Source of the DNA: Deltaproteobacteria bacterium
Lineage (GTDB): Bacteria; Desulfobacterota; Desulfobulbia; Desulfobulbales; Desulfobulbaceae
Direction of reading: 5' to 3'
Length of the DNA stretch: 49,313 nucleotides
Assembly: GCA_024280455.1 (NCBI GenBank)
Contig: JAJRQC010000164.1
Coordinates: forward strand, 1-49,313
Below, one piece after another: positions 33,993 through 43,831 of this stretch. The stretch's first letter is position 1. Every line of letters begins with the position of its first letter. The notes under the pieces were generated by a model. The model saw only the letters and a program-made list of their open reading frames with translations. It was not told where the DNA came from and did no database searches. The position numbers and the translations under genes are program-made.

Positions 33993-36926
33993 ATGACAAC
34001 CAATCAGCTAACAAAAAGCCAGGCCTTCACCGAGTTACCGGTCAGGTTGTACTCAGCCCTGCGTACTATCCGGATCTATCCGCCGTCAAACCCGCAGGTC
34101 ACGAAAACTACGGAAAAAGTCATTGCAATTCTCGGCCAGCTCCTGGAACGTGAAGGGACGGAGATTACCCTTGCCTCTTCAGAACAAAAGATTCTGGTTA
34201 ACGGCAACCCGCTGCCTGAAAAAGATCAACAACGTCCGCAGATTCAAGGCTTGATCGAACTCCTCAGCACCCTGCAAATTCATGCCCTGACCTTTCAGAA
34301 CGATTTTACCGCATCGGACTGTATTCGCTTTCTTGAACTGCTCTCGGCTGCCGGCGGCAACATGCAGCCCGGACAGCCGATAAAAGAGCTTTTACAGGAG
34401 GCCGAACTGAATTCAGTCAGCGTTGATGAAAAACGCTACGTTGCCGTCCATGAAGGCGAGCAAGTCGTCACTGAAGATCAAATAGGTCCCGGTGGCGGGC
34501 TGCAGATAGATGACGGCGATCCGGCCGGATTCATCCTCGGCAAGACCTCCGGAGACGGGGCCGGACTTTCAACAGCGGCTCTGTCACAGCTGCTTGCTTC
34601 CGACAAGAATGAAGATACTTCTTTATCCCACCGACAAATCATGCACCAGGAGCAGCAGGACAAGGAACAGCAGCTCAACCAGGGCCAGATACGTGAAAAC
34701 ATCAAACTGCTGCTTTCCGGTGACCATACGGTTCTGGGTGACGATCAGGTTGTTCAGACACTGCCGGCCAGTGTACAACGGCTGCTGCAGCATAATAAAA
34801 ACGAAGCTGCTGACAAACTGTTAATCCAGATGGTAGCTGGTCTGCAGAAAAAAGACACCGAAGTGCGCAGAGGAAGCGCAGAAGCTCTGGGAAGAACAGC
34901 CGCCGCTCTGGTTCAGGCCGAAGAATGGCAACGGCTGGACAGACTTCTTCCTGCACTTAAACAGGCCCTGCCCTTCATGGAAGCCCCTCAGGCCGGCAGA
35001 CGAACCTTGCTCGCACTTGAACAGCTTACCCGTCACCATCTCACCCACAAGGCGTACAACCGTGCCATCAATGCCCTCAACATACTCTTTGATCTGACCA
35101 TGCATTCCCAGGGCAGCAACTCCGCGCTCTATGATCTCGCGCAGACATGTCTGGTCAACTTAGCCGAGCCCGCACTGCTTGATAACTTGCTGGAAAATAT
35201 ACAAACCGGCAATGAAAAAAATGATAACTGCTGGTACCTGATCTCGCGGATGGGGGCAGGGGCGGCTAATTTCCTCATGGAAAGACTCGGCAGGAGCGAA
35301 AGCAGGGAAGAACGGGAACTGCTGCTGAGACTAATAGGGGACATCGGCAAACCCGCCCGTGACGCATTACTGCTTTTGCTCAGGCAGGAGTCTCCCTGGT
35401 ATGTCACCCGCAACATAATCCGGCTCTTGAAAAATGTTGGTGATGCCGACTGCTTTACAACTATCGCCCCTTTTCTTGGCCATGAAGAACTGCGGGTTCA
35501 GCAGGAGGTGATTCAAACCCTGGGGGTCATCGGCGGGACAGCAAGAAAGAAATTTTTCCTGCAGGAGCTTGAAAGCGCATCCGACGATCTGAAACCGCTG
35601 GTCATCAGACAGCTGGGAAAAATCCATAACGAAAGCATTGTTCTGCCGTTGACCGATCTCCTGCAGTCTTCCGCCGGTCCTCCACACCAGGCAAAAGAAC
35701 AGCTCCAGATAGAAATATGTGTCGCCCTTGTCCGTCTCGGCTCCAAACAATCCCTGGCCAGCTTGAAAAAAGTGGTTCAGACAAAAAAGATACCGGGCAT
35801 CGAAGATTACAGCCCAAAGGTTCTCGCTGCCGCAGAGAGTGCCCTGCAGGCTATCAGGGCCGGTTCCAAAGTGCTGACCGATCCCATCCAGCAGCCGGAA
35901 CCCACTTCTCATACACACCTGACCAGAAAAAATGATCCCCTGGCGGAAAAAGAGGCCTCCATCTTTCGCAGGGCTGCCCGGGGAAAAGTAGAGGAGGCAA
36001 AACAAGAGCTGTATAATCTTATCATTTCCTGCGCTGAAAAAAAGGATTTCGCCAATGCCGAACGTCTGCGGGAACGAATCTATGAAATCGACCCCATGGC
36101 ATTAAGCGAAATTATCCGCTCAGGTGAAATTATAGAAAAAGAAAAGACCGGGGCTGTCAGCCGGAACCGGCTTGATACCTGGTCACGGTTACTCAAAAAA
36201 TTAAACAATGTTGAATTCAGTGCCATTTATCATGAACTGCAGGAACGAACATTCGCCCCAGAGGAGATCATTGTCCGGCAGGGAGATAAAAACGATGAGC
36301 TCTATTTTATCAATCAGGGAAGTATTAAAACTTCCTACAATAAAGATGGGCGCGACATTTTTGTCAGCAGCATGAACAGTGGCCAGATTATCGGCGAGAA
36401 CTTTTTTGACGCCTCTTTCTGGACGGTTACCCTGACGGCCCTGACCTCGGTCAACATCTCCGTCCTCAAGTGGGACAGCTTTCGGCGCTGGCAGGACGAG
36501 TATCCCGGACTGGAAGCCAAGCTGCAGAGCTTCTATAAGCAGTGCGATACAACCCGGCAACTTCTTGAAAAAAAAGGACTGGATCGCAGGCGATATGAAC
36601 GGACCAGGCTCTCTCGTAAAATTCAGCTCCAGTTGACCGATCACAACAACAAGCCCATTGGCCGCGGTTTCCGAGGTGAGCTGGCCGATATTTCAGAAGG
36701 CGGCCTGGCCTTTCTCATCCGAATTTCAAAAAAAGAGAATACCCGCCTGCTGCTGGGCCGGAACATGCGGATAACAATTCCTGTGGGTGGAGAGCCCGGA
36801 CATCTGCAGTTGTATGGTCTTGCCATAGGCATACAGCCCTATGAGCTCCTGGAAAGTGATTTTTCCGTGCATATTAAATTTCCGGAATTACTGGATGAAA
36901 AGACTCTGTTCCAGGTTCTCGGTTAA
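33993..36926 (+). CDS. HEAT-repeat protein with cyclic-nucleotide-binding and PilZ domains
   Basis: This 977-residue cytosolic protein has three recognisable parts. The N-terminus (about residues 10-130) resembles the small domain preceding HEAT arrays and signalling domains. Residues about 255-620 are HEAT-like helical repeats (for example VRRGSAEALGRTAAAL, ELRVQQEVIQTLGVIG). Residues about 733-835 form a cNMP-binding fold (RTFAPEEIIVRQGDKNDELYFI, IIGENFF), but the phosphate cassette lacks the usual Arg (FWTVTLTAL). Residues about 865-977 are a PilZ domain with RRYERTR and DISEGG. Both an N-terminal scaffold and two second-messenger modules are therefore present. It starts 4 bases after the sugar transferase. 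Confidence 0.85.
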   Translation: MTTNQLTKSQAFTELPVRLYSALRTIRIYPPSNPQVTKTTEKVIAILGQLLEREGTEITLASSEQKILVNGNPLPEKDQQRPQIQGLIELLSTLQIHALTFQNDFTASDCIRFLELLSAAGGNMQPGQPIKELLQEAELNSVSVDEKRYVAVHEGEQVVTEDQIGPGGGLQIDDGDPAGFILGKTSGDGAGLSTAALSQLLASDKNEDTSLSHRQIMHQEQQDKEQQLNQGQIRENIKLLLSGDHTVLGDDQVVQTLPASVQRLLQHNKNEAADKLLIQMVAGLQKKDTEVRRGSAEALGRTAAALVQAEEWQRLDRLLPALKQALPFMEAPQAGRRTLLALEQLTRHHLTHKAYNRAINALNILFDLTMHSQGSNSALYDLAQTCLVNLAEPALLDNLLENIQTGNEKNDNCWYLISRMGAGAANFLMERLGRSESREERELLLRLIGDIGKPARDALLLLLRQESPWYVTRNIIRLLKNVGDADCFTTIAPFLGHEELRVQQEVIQTLGVIGGTARKKFFLQELESASDDLKPLVIRQLGKIHNESIVLPLTDLLQSSAGPPHQAKEQLQIEICVALVRLGSKQSLASLKKVVQTKKIPGIEDYSPKVLAAAESALQAIRAGSKVLTDPIQQPEPTSHTHLTRKNDPLAEKEASIFRRAARGKVEEAKQELYNLIISCAEKKDFANAERLRERIYEIDPMALSEIIRSGEIIEKEKTGAVSRNRLDTWSRLLKKLNNVEFSAIYHELQERTFAPEEIIVRQGDKNDELYFINQGSIKTSYNKDGRDIFVSSMNSGQIIGENFFDASFWTVTLTALTSVNISVLKWDSFRRWQDEYPGLEAKLQSFYKQCDTTRQLLEKKGLDRRRYERTRLSRKIQLQLTDHNNKPIGRGFRGELADISEGGLAFLIRISKKENTRLLLGRNMRITIPVGGEPGHLQLYGLAIGIQPYELLESDFSVHIKFPELLDEKTLFQVLG

Positions 36927-36949
36927 AAAACAGGTACCCGGGACATAGA

Positions 36950-38719
36950 ATGGCCGATGCGATAACCAGCTTTTACCAGGAACAATTCCCTGATGCAAAG
37001 ACGAAAAATAATATTTTGCAGACGCCCTGTCCCTTCTGCAGCAGCCGACAGATGGCGGATCTGGGAACGCTGATCATCTTTCTTAATCATACCAGCTACT
37101 TTCACGGCTACTTTCGCTGTACGAACCGCTGCGTGCCCGGTGGATTTCCCCTCCATTTTGCCCGCCTGAACAAGCTTCGTCTCCTCAACGTTCCCGGGTT
37201 TGATCCGGATCGGGATTACAGTGCATCGCAGCTGGAATACCCGATCAAAAACATAAACGGTGAGATTTTAGACTTCACGGATAAGATGACCGACCAGCTC
37301 TATGATCGGTTTTCAGAGATGGGTATCAGCCGGGAAGTACTTGCAGAAATGAAGGTCGGCTATAATGGCCGCTATCTCATCTACCCCTATGTTCAGGATG
37401 ACGGCAACTGTTACTCGGCCCACTGTGTCCATCCGGACAAGCCGGTGGACAGCTTCTGGTATGGTGATGAACAATTCTTCCTGGAACCATTTCGTATTTT
37501 CAACAGTGGTGACATTAAAAGCTGTGAAAACGGCAGTCTGGTTATCACCGAAGGCGAAGAAAACCTGCTGGCCTTAAAAGAGCTCGGCCTGCCCTGCATC
37601 GCCCTGGCGAGTATCGCAGACCTTGCCCAACTTGATCCCGATCGCCTGCAGTGGCTGAGAACACTGTTTCTTTTCGTCAATCATAACCCGGAATCGGAAA
37701 CTGCGGCCCGCCGTTTTGCCGAACGTGTCGGCTACAAGGTTCGTCTTGTTCGCTGGCCGGAAGAGTACCCGGCCAAGTATACGATAAAGGCCCTGGCAAG
37801 TGACAGGCAAGAAGAATTCCGCTCAACCGCCTTTACCCTGATTCAGGGCGCCCGTTCTTTTTCTCCTTTCGGATCGCCTGAACATGAACACCTGCGTTTT
37901 ACCGAACAGCTGCAACTGGATGCGGGTAGCAGTTACGACTCCATGCAATCGGGTTTTCCGCTCCTGGATCAGGCCCTGGGAGGGCTCCACGGAATAAATA
38001 TTATGGGGGGTACTCCAAAGGCCGGCAAGTCCTGCTTTTTTATCCAGATTGCCTCCAACATGGCCCGTAAAAAGATCCCGGTGATCTACTATGATTTTGA
38101 GAACGGTCGGCAAAAAATTTACCTGCGGACCCTCAGTCGCCTGAGTCAACTCTCAACGAAGATGATTAAAAAAAGAATCGGAGATAAAAATGAAAAAATA
38201 CGGCTCGATAAAGCTCAGCAGGAATTGAAAGACATGCTGCCCTGGTTCAGGGTCGTGACTGATCGAAAATTAAATCCGGAACTTATGCGGCGCCACATTG
38301 ATTTCCTCCGCCATGAAACCCACTCCGACTATACCCTGGTGGTTATTGACAGCCTGCACAAACTGCCATTTAAAGATTTCTCCGAACGGAGAACAGGTAT
38401 AGACGCCTGGCTGCGTCAGTTTGAAGCCATTCGTGATGAACTCAACGTTTCCTTTCTGATTATATCAGAGCTTTCCCGCGGTACCGGCGGTCAATATGAT
38501 GACCAGCCGCACATGGGTTCTTTTAAAGGTTCCGGCGATATTGAATACTCGGCCGACAATGCCATGATCCTGATGCCCAAATGGGATCCATTCGACACCA
38601 GCCCTCCGGAAAACAGACTGAACGAACTGTGGCTCGTTGCCAGCCGTGAACAGAGCCCGGGCAGGATAAGCTCCTATCGGCTGGACTTTCCCTACTGGGG
38701 ATTTGTAGAAGAAGGATAA
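36950..38719 (+). CDS. Primase-helicase-like protein with zinc ribbon, degenerate TOPRIM and DnaB-like ATPase
   Basis: The 589-residue layout follows phage T7 gp4/Twinkle. Residues 27-61 are a zinc ribbon (C27-P-F-C30 and C57-T-N-R-C61). A primase-type core with a TOPRIM follows (ITEGEEN, E201), but the usual DxD is replaced by N244-H245-N246 in LFVNHNPES. From about residue 330 a RecA/DnaB ATPase has Walker A GGTPKAGKS (about 353-361), Walker B LVVIDS (D467), and the DnaB motif SRGTGGQ..GSGDIEYSAD, then a C-terminal Arg finger region. Helicase/ATPase activity looks intact; primer synthesis looks doubtful. It begins 23 bases after the HEAT/PilZ gene, an unusual partner for a replication-type enzyme. 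Confidence 0.85.
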   Translation: MADAITSFYQEQFPDAKTKNNILQTPCPFCSSRQMADLGTLIIFLNHTSYFHGYFRCTNRCVPGGFPLHFARLNKLRLLNVPGFDPDRDYSASQLEYPIKNINGEILDFTDKMTDQLYDRFSEMGISREVLAEMKVGYNGRYLIYPYVQDDGNCYSAHCVHPDKPVDSFWYGDEQFFLEPFRIFNSGDIKSCENGSLVITEGEENLLALKELGLPCIALASIADLAQLDPDRLQWLRTLFLFVNHNPESETAARRFAERVGYKVRLVRWPEEYPAKYTIKALASDRQEEFRSTAFTLIQGARSFSPFGSPEHEHLRFTEQLQLDAGSSYDSMQSGFPLLDQALGGLHGINIMGGTPKAGKSCFFIQIASNMARKKIPVIYYDFENGRQKIYLRTLSRLSQLSTKMIKKRIGDKNEKIRLDKAQQELKDMLPWFRVVTDRKLNPELMRRHIDFLRHETHSDYTLVVIDSLHKLPFKDFSERRTGIDAWLRQFEAIRDELNVSFLIISELSRGTGGQYDDQPHMGSFKGSGDIEYSADNAMILMPKWDPFDTSPPENRLNELWLVASREQSPGRISSYRLDFPYWGFVEEG

Positions 38720-38931
38720 AAAAACCGATCAGGGCAGTCAGACACGGTTTCGAGTTACAATATTGAACCTAAACACACCTTCCCCAACCGAACAGGTCGC
38801 GCTACGGCTTTTCTCCCTGAATAACTTCACATCACCTTCAATATTTTTACAGGTAGACAGGGAGTTACGAGCTGTCCTCAATGATTCCAAACATCGGATA
38901 CCATCAGGCACTCTTTTTGAAAGGAATAGGT
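38720..38931 (+). other. Gap before the PilZ-cyclase pair
   Basis: This 212-base gap has no convincing gene. It probably holds the promoter for the PilZ and adenylate cyclase genes, which would make them a separate transcript, but no clear -35/-10 pair was found. Confidence 0.4.
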
Positions 38932-39306
38932 ATGCAGATCGAAAGACGAAAATTCCAACGTCATCCCCTGCGTTTTCAGCTTGAAATACGGGCCAGCAGT
39001 CAAAACGGGAAGCCGTTTGTTGAAAAAGCGCAACTGATTAACATTTCCGGCGGCGGTGCACTCTTTCACTCCCTGCTGATCGATCAATATTTCCAAGGGC
39101 AGGTTGTGGAGGCAAACATCATTCTTCCTGGAACGCCTGCCATGAAAGGGAAGATGAATACACGGGCAACAGTCGTTCGTCTTATCCAGGAAAGTCGCAG
39201 GCTGGCAGTTATTTCCATACACTTTCTTGATCCACTTAAACTCTCCAGGGATGAAAAAATTCTGAACAGCATAAGCAGGCAACATACCGAAACTCGCCTA
39301 ACATGA
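38932..39306 (+). CDS. PilZ domain protein
   Basis: The 124-residue protein begins MQIERRKFQRHPLRF, with RRKFQR giving the RxxxR motif. LINISGGGALF gives the second c-di-GMP-binding element. It is a single-domain PilZ receptor or adaptor. ATG 38932 has AAAGGA upstream; the open frame continues to an ATG at 38881 but that extension lacks PilZ features. It overlaps the adenylate cyclase start by 4 bases. Confidence 0.85.
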   Translation: MQIERRKFQRHPLRFQLEIRASSQNGKPFVEKAQLINISGGGALFHSLLIDQYFQGQVVEANIILPGTPAMKGKMNTRATVVRLIQESRRLAVISIHFLDPLKLSRDEKILNSISRQHTETRLT

Positions 39307-40472
39307 CCAGAAAACAGCAACAAACATTTAGTTTTTATAGAAAAATACGGATCAGCCTCGGCTTGATGGGCATCCTTCCATTCCTGCTTGTCATCTATCT
39401 TTTCCTGACGGAAAAGATTACCCTCTCCAACAGCATGATCATTTCGTCCGCCCTGATTCTTTTTTCCATTCTCATCGGGTTTTCCCTACTCCGGCAGTCA
39501 GCCGACCAGTTATCAATGCTGGCCCGGGAAACAACCACTTTTGAAAAAACCGACATCATACAGCCGGTTCAGCTCAATATTGATGGAGAGCTCAAAGACA
39601 TTGCCACCAACTTCAACACGCTTGCTGAACGGCTCACCCGGGCAAACCATGATATTCAGGAACAAAACATTCAGCTCCTGCGTTATGCAGATGATCTGGC
39701 AAGCTCCTATGACAAACTTAAAAAAGAAGAACAGCTGAGGGCCCATCTCAGTCGATACATCGGCAACGACCTCGTTGACCAGATCATGCAGTCCAGCGAT
39801 AATCTGCTCCAGAAAAATCAACGCAAGGTGATTACGGTCATGTTTGCCGATATTCGTTCTTTTACCGCCATTTCAGAGCAGATGGAACCCGAAGATGTAG
39901 TTGCCATGCTCAATGAGTATTTTTCCATCATGGTCGAGATTGTTTTTAAACATAACGGCATGCTTGACAAGTTTGTCGGAGATCAGCTTATGGCCGTGTT
40001 TGGTCACATGTCCGGCGAGACCCAGGGAGTGAAAGACGGCCTGCAGGCAGCACTCGAGATGCAGGAAGCCACTGATCAACTCATGAGAAAAAGAGCAAAA
40101 AAACAGCAGCCGATTTTCCAGGTCGGTATTGGAATAAACACCGGCAGCGCCATCATCGGCAATGTCGGATCGGAAAACAGAATGGATTACACGGTGATCG
40201 GTGATACCGTCAATGCCGGAGCCAGATTTGAAAAACTGGCGCAGGGTGGAGAAATAATAATCGGTGAACAAACTTTTATCCAGCGCCCCAGGTCCATCAA
40301 GATGAATAAACGGTTGAGGCTTAAGGTCAGGAACCGTTCAATGCCGGTTGTCTGTTACATGGTCGACAGAAAAGAATGTATGGTCACCCTGCAGCAGCCG
40401 GAAAAGATCACAAATCGTTTCCCCAAAGGGCTGTTTGATGCATCCCCGGAGGAAGTTCCTGCCGGCTGTTAG
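39303..40472 (+). CDS. Membrane-anchored class III adenylate cyclase
   Basis: Two N-terminal membrane helices (about residues 16-35 and 42-62) are followed by a HAMP-like/coiled segment and a class III cyclase domain. Metal-binding aspartates lie in MFADIRSF (D183) and FVGDQ (D227). The substrate-specifying residues are K223 (DKFVGD) and T297 (YTVIGD), the adenylate cyclase K/T pair, and N304 and R308 in TVNAGARF complete the catalytic set. The 389-residue protein should make cAMP. It overlaps the PilZ gene by 4 bases. A C-terminal about 50-residue tail has no recognised role. Confidence 0.93.
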   Translation: MTRKQQQTFSFYRKIRISLGLMGILPFLLVIYLFLTEKITLSNSMIISSALILFSILIGFSLLRQSADQLSMLARETTTFEKTDIIQPVQLNIDGELKDIATNFNTLAERLTRANHDIQEQNIQLLRYADDLASSYDKLKKEEQLRAHLSRYIGNDLVDQIMQSSDNLLQKNQRKVITVMFADIRSFTAISEQMEPEDVVAMLNEYFSIMVEIVFKHNGMLDKFVGDQLMAVFGHMSGETQGVKDGLQAALEMQEATDQLMRKRAKKQQPIFQVGIGINTGSAIIGNVGSENRMDYTVIGDTVNAGARFEKLAQGGEIIIGEQTFIQRPRSIKMNKRLRLKVRNRSMPVVCYMVDRKECMVTLQQPEKITNRFPKGLFDASPEEVPAGC

Positions 40473-40484
40473 TCCCGCCGACAA

Positions 40485-41795
40485 TCATTCTTGTTCGGAT
40501 TTCCAGCGCTCGAGTTCTTCCAGAGCCAGTTGAGCCCGGTACCCTCCCCTTTCTTTTTTCCTGATCTTTTTCCCCAGAGGGGGAAATAAGCCGAAGTTGA
40601 CATTGGAGGGTTGAAAACGGGCAGGATCGGACTCGGTCAGGTGATGAATCAGGGCCCCAAGTGCGGTTGCCGAAGGAGGCGCGCTGATCTGTTTTCCGCA
40701 TGCAAGGCGTGCGGCGTTCATTCCGGCCAGCAGCCCCATGGCTGCGGACTCAACATACCCTTCCACTCCGGAGAGCTGCCCGGCCAGAAACAGGCTGGGA
40801 CGTTTTTTCATCTGCAGGGAGCTGTCCAGCAGTTCAGGAGCGCAGATAAAGGTATTGCGGTGGATGGACCCCAGACGAACGAACTCGGCTTGTTCAAGTC
40901 CGGGAATGGTACGAAAAATCCGTTCCTGTTCTCTGTAGGTCAGCTTGGTCTGAAAACCGACCAGGTTGTACATGGTTTCCCCCAGGTTTTCCGCCCGCAG
41001 CTGAACAACGGCGTGGGCGACCTTGCCGGTTTCGGGATGGGCCAGGCCCACCGGTTTCATGGGGCCGAAGCGGAGGGTATCCTTGCCCCGCTCACACATA
41101 ACCTCAATCGGCAGGCACCCTTCAAAATATTTTGTATCCTCAAAACTCTTCAGGGGCACGGTTCGGGCGCTGCCCAGCATTTCGATAAATGCTGCATACT
41201 CCTCCTCGCTCATCGGGCAGTTCAGGTAGTCGCCCGGATTGTCATCATCCCAGCGCGACTTACGGTAGATAATATCCATATCCAATGATTCCGCACTGAT
41301 AATTGGTGCAATCGCATCGTAAAAGGCCAGGTGTTTTTCACCGGTGAGGGCGACTAAACTTGCCGTCATCGCCTCGGAGGTCAACGGTCCGGTGGCGAGG
41401 ATAACCGGAATATCAGAGAGCGGCAGCTCAGTCATTTCCCGGCGGATAATGGTTATCTTTGCATGCTCTCCAATGATTTGTGAAATATACCCTGCAAAAC
41501 GAAGACGATCAACAGCCAGGGCGGAACCGGCAGGGACAGCGGTTGCATCAGCAGCCCGGATGATGAGCGAATCCAACTGCCGCATCTCCTCTTTAAGCAG
41601 TCCGACCGCTGAACCGATGGCATTGGAGCGCAGGGAGTTTGAACAGACGAGTTCAGCCAGCAGCTCGGATTCATGGGCCGGGCTGAACCGGGTCGGCTTC
41701 ATCTCGTACAGGTCTACGCTCAAGCCTCGTTCCGCCGCCTGCCAGGCAGCCTCACAGCCGGCCAACCCGCCACCGATAATTAACACGTCACTCAT
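40485..41795 (-). CDS. trmFO: Folate-dependent tRNA uracil-54 methyltransferase TrmFO
   Basis: TrmFO makes ribothymidine 54 in tRNA using methylene-THF and FADH2, in place of SAM-dependent TrmA. The 436-residue protein has the FAD motif [41 protein letters not shown], and [21 protein letters not shown]. Cys residues used in the flavin-iminium chemistry are within the family pattern. Its start overlaps the 3D-domain lipoprotein stop by 4 bases, implying coupling. The stop is 12 bases from the convergent adenylate cyclase. Confidence 0.96.
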   Translation of the reverse strand: MSDVLIIGGGLAGCEAAWQAAERGLSVDLYEMKPTRFSPAHESELLAELVCSNSLRSNAIGSAVGLLKEEMRQLDSLIIRAADATAVPAGSALAVDRLRFAGYISQIIGEHAKITIIRREMTELPLSDIPVILATGPLTSEAMTASLVALTGEKHLAFYDAIAPIISAESLDMDIIYRKSRWDDDNPGDYLNCPMSEEEYAAFIEMLGSARTVPLKSFEDTKYFEGCLPIEVMCERGKDTLRFGPMKPVGLAHPETGKVAHAVVQLRAENLGETMYNLVGFQTKLTYREQERIFRTIPGLEQAEFVRLGSIHRNTFICAPELLDSSLQMKKRPSLFLAGQLSGVEGYVESAAMGLLAGMNAARLACGKQISAPPSATALGALIHHLTESDPARFQPSNVNFGLFPPLGKKIRKKERGGYRAQLALEELERWKSEQE

Positions 41796-42343
41796 TCAAT
41801 AGTTACCTCAAGCCTGCGACGGCCCCAATTCAAGGCGTCCTGATGGGATTCAAAGTAGAGATCTATCCTATCCGGCCCCTTGATGGCACCGCCTCTATCT
41901 GTGACCACACCCCACCCCCAGCCCGGGACGTACATACGGGTGCCGAAAGGATAATATTTTGTATCAGCGGCAATGGTGCCGTCGTTATGGAGCCAGAGCC
42001 AGGGGAAAACCGTCCGGACCGGAATCATCCACGGGCGCGTCAGGCTGTCTTTGGAAAACAGCCCGGCCTGCGGCTCCACCGGTTCAGTACCAGCCGCAGT
42101 CAACCCGCTGTACACGTTCCCTTCAGCCTTGCCCGCACTGACGTACCTGTTCCAAAAATCAAGTTTCAGATAGGCCCAGCTTCCCCGTTCCCAGGAACAG
42201 CACCTGCCACAACCGCAATAGGCGGTGGTCTCAATAATGCGGGTCCGTTGGCCGGCACAGCCGGACATCAACAGCATGAAGAACAGGACATAACAGACAG
42301 GAAGCACCGGAATTCGAAAAAATTCCTGAACGCACGAAGGCAC
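41792..42343 (-). CDS. 3D-domain lipoprotein
   Basis: From the GTG at 42343 the 183-residue product has a lipoprotein signal ending LMSGC (C29), then a cysteine-rich patch ([11 protein letters not shown]) and a C-terminal 3D domain with three conserved aspartates ([19 protein letters not shown]) as in MltA-like glycan enzymes and RpfB/YocH. It probably acts on peptidoglycan in the outer membrane or periplasm. The frame is open to an ATG at 42451 that overlaps the ahcY 3' end and translates as non-family sequence, so the later GTG is preferred. It overlaps trmFO by 4 bases. Confidence 0.8.
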   Translation of the reverse strand: MPSCVQEFFRIPVLPVCYVLFFMLLMSGCAGQRTRIIETTAYCGCGRCCSWERGSWAYLKLDFWNRYVSAGKAEGNVYSGLTAAGTEPVEPQAGLFSKDSLTRPWMIPVRTVFPWLWLHNDGTIAADTKYYPFGTRMYVPGWGWGVVTDRGGAIKGPDRIDLYFESHQDALNWGRRRLEVTIE

Positions 42344-42364
42344 AGAGAAAATTCTCTGTGCCTT
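42337..42364 (-). terminator. 13-bp perfect inverted repeat after ahcY
   Basis: AAGGCACAGAGAA (42337-42349) pairs perfectly with TTCTCTGTGCCTT (42352-42364) around two bases. It lies 50 bases after ahcY on its strand and covers the GTG start of the lipoprotein gene. No good T-run follows on the minus strand. It could be a terminator for ahcY or a translation-control hairpin for the lipoprotein. Confidence 0.5.
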
Positions 42365-42413
42365 TGTCTTGTCCTGTATTCTACCGGGTTGTCCGGATTT
42401 TTTTAATTGCGGA

Positions 42414-43700
42414 TTAATACCGATAATATTCCGGCTTATAGGGACCTTCAACGGGCACTCCGATATAATCCGCCTGTTCCCTGCTCAAGGTTGTCAGGTG
42501 GGCATCTATTTTTTTCAGATGGAGCATGGCCACTTTCTCATCCAGCTTCTTGGGCAGGAAGTAGACCTGGTTTTCATACTGCTCGGAATTTTTCCACATC
42601 TCCATCTGGGCCAGAACCTGATTGGTGAAGGAGTTGCTCATGACAAAACTTGGATGGCCGGTGGCACAGCCAAGGTTGACCAGACGTCCTTCGGCCAGGA
42701 CGATTATCCGCTTGCCGTCGGGGAAAATAACATGATCCACCTGCGGTTTAATGTTCTCCCATTCAAGTTCACGAAGCCCTGCAATGTCGATCTCGGAATC
42801 AAAGTGACCGATGTTGCAGACAATTGCCTGATCTTTCATCTGATCCATGTGCGCTCTGGTGATAACTTCCAGGTTGCCGGTACAGGTCACAAAGATATCG
42901 CCGACCAGTGCGGCCTCTTCCATGGTCACGACCCTGTAGCCTTCCATGGCGGCCTGCAGGGCGCAGATGGGATCAATCTCGGTCACCAGGATAGAGGCAC
43001 CCATACCACGCAGGGCCTGGGCACAGCCCTTACCGACATCACCATAACCAACCACGACCCCGACTTTACCGGCAATCATCACATCGGTTGCCCGCTTGAT
43101 TCCGTCGATCAGGGATTCCCGGCAGCCGTACAGGTTGTCAAATTTTGATTTTGTAACGGAATCGTTGACATTAAAAGCCGGAGTCAACAGCTTACCGTCA
43201 CGTGCCATCTCGTTTAAACGATGAACACCGGTGGTGGTTTCCTCAGAAATTCCACGCACGTCTTTGAGCAGTTCCGGGTACTTTTCGTGCATGATCTGGG
43301 TCAGGTCACCGCCGTCATCAAGAATCATATTCGGTTTCCAGTCATCGGGCCCAAAGATGGTCTGTTCAATACACCACCAGAATTCCTCGTCGCTCTCGCC
43401 CTTCCAGGCAAAGGTCGGGATACCAGCCTCCGCCATGACAGCGGCCGCCTGATCCTGGGTGGAAAAGATATTGCATGAAGACCAGCGCAGTTCAGCCCCA
43501 AGTTCAACCAGGGTTTCCATCAGAACTGCGGTCTGGATGGTCATGTGCAGGCAGCCCGCGATCCGGGCCCCTTTAAGCGGCTTCTGGCTGCCATACTCTT
43601 CGCGCAGGGCCATCAGACCCGGCATCTCGGTCTCGGCAATGGCCACTTCTTTACGGCCCCACTCGGCCAGACTCATATCTGCTACTTTATAGTCACTCAT
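42414..43700 (-). CDS. ahcY: Adenosylhomocysteinase AhcY
   Basis: AhcY splits S-adenosylhomocysteine to homocysteine and adenosine, removing the inhibitor left after SAM methylations. The 428-residue protein has the NAD motif [42 protein letters not shown], and the C-terminal [10 protein letters not shown] end. No SAH riboswitch was recognised in its 131-base leader. It follows metK on the minus strand in a methyl-cycle cluster. Confidence 0.97.
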   Translation of the reverse strand: MSDYKVADMSLAEWGRKEVAIAETEMPGLMALREEYGSQKPLKGARIAGCLHMTIQTAVLMETLVELGAELRWSSCNIFSTQDQAAAVMAEAGIPTFAWKGESDEEFWWCIEQTIFGPDDWKPNMILDDGGDLTQIMHEKYPELLKDVRGISEETTTGVHRLNEMARDGKLLTPAFNVNDSVTKSKFDNLYGCRESLIDGIKRATDVMIAGKVGVVVGYGDVGKGCAQALRGMGASILVTEIDPICALQAAMEGYRVVTMEEAALVGDIFVTCTGNLEVITRAHMDQMKDQAIVCNIGHFDSEIDIAGLRELEWENIKPQVDHVIFPDGKRIIVLAEGRLVNLGCATGHPSFVMSNSFTNQVLAQMEMWKNSEQYENQVYFLPKKLDEKVAMLHLKKIDAHLTTLSREQADYIGVPVEGPYKPEYYRY

Positions 43701-43831
43701 TTTTTTTTATTGTACTCCAAGAGTTCGTGGTTAACACTTAAACAATTAATCATTAAAAATTTCGTAACCGATCATAGGTTTGCTAACTATGAGGCTTTAT
43801 GTACCTCAATCCTGTGACGACTTACAAGATT

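Noticed and set aside
38763-38984. 73-codon frame before the PilZ gene
   Set aside because: It overlaps the PilZ gene start in another frame and has no supporting feature.
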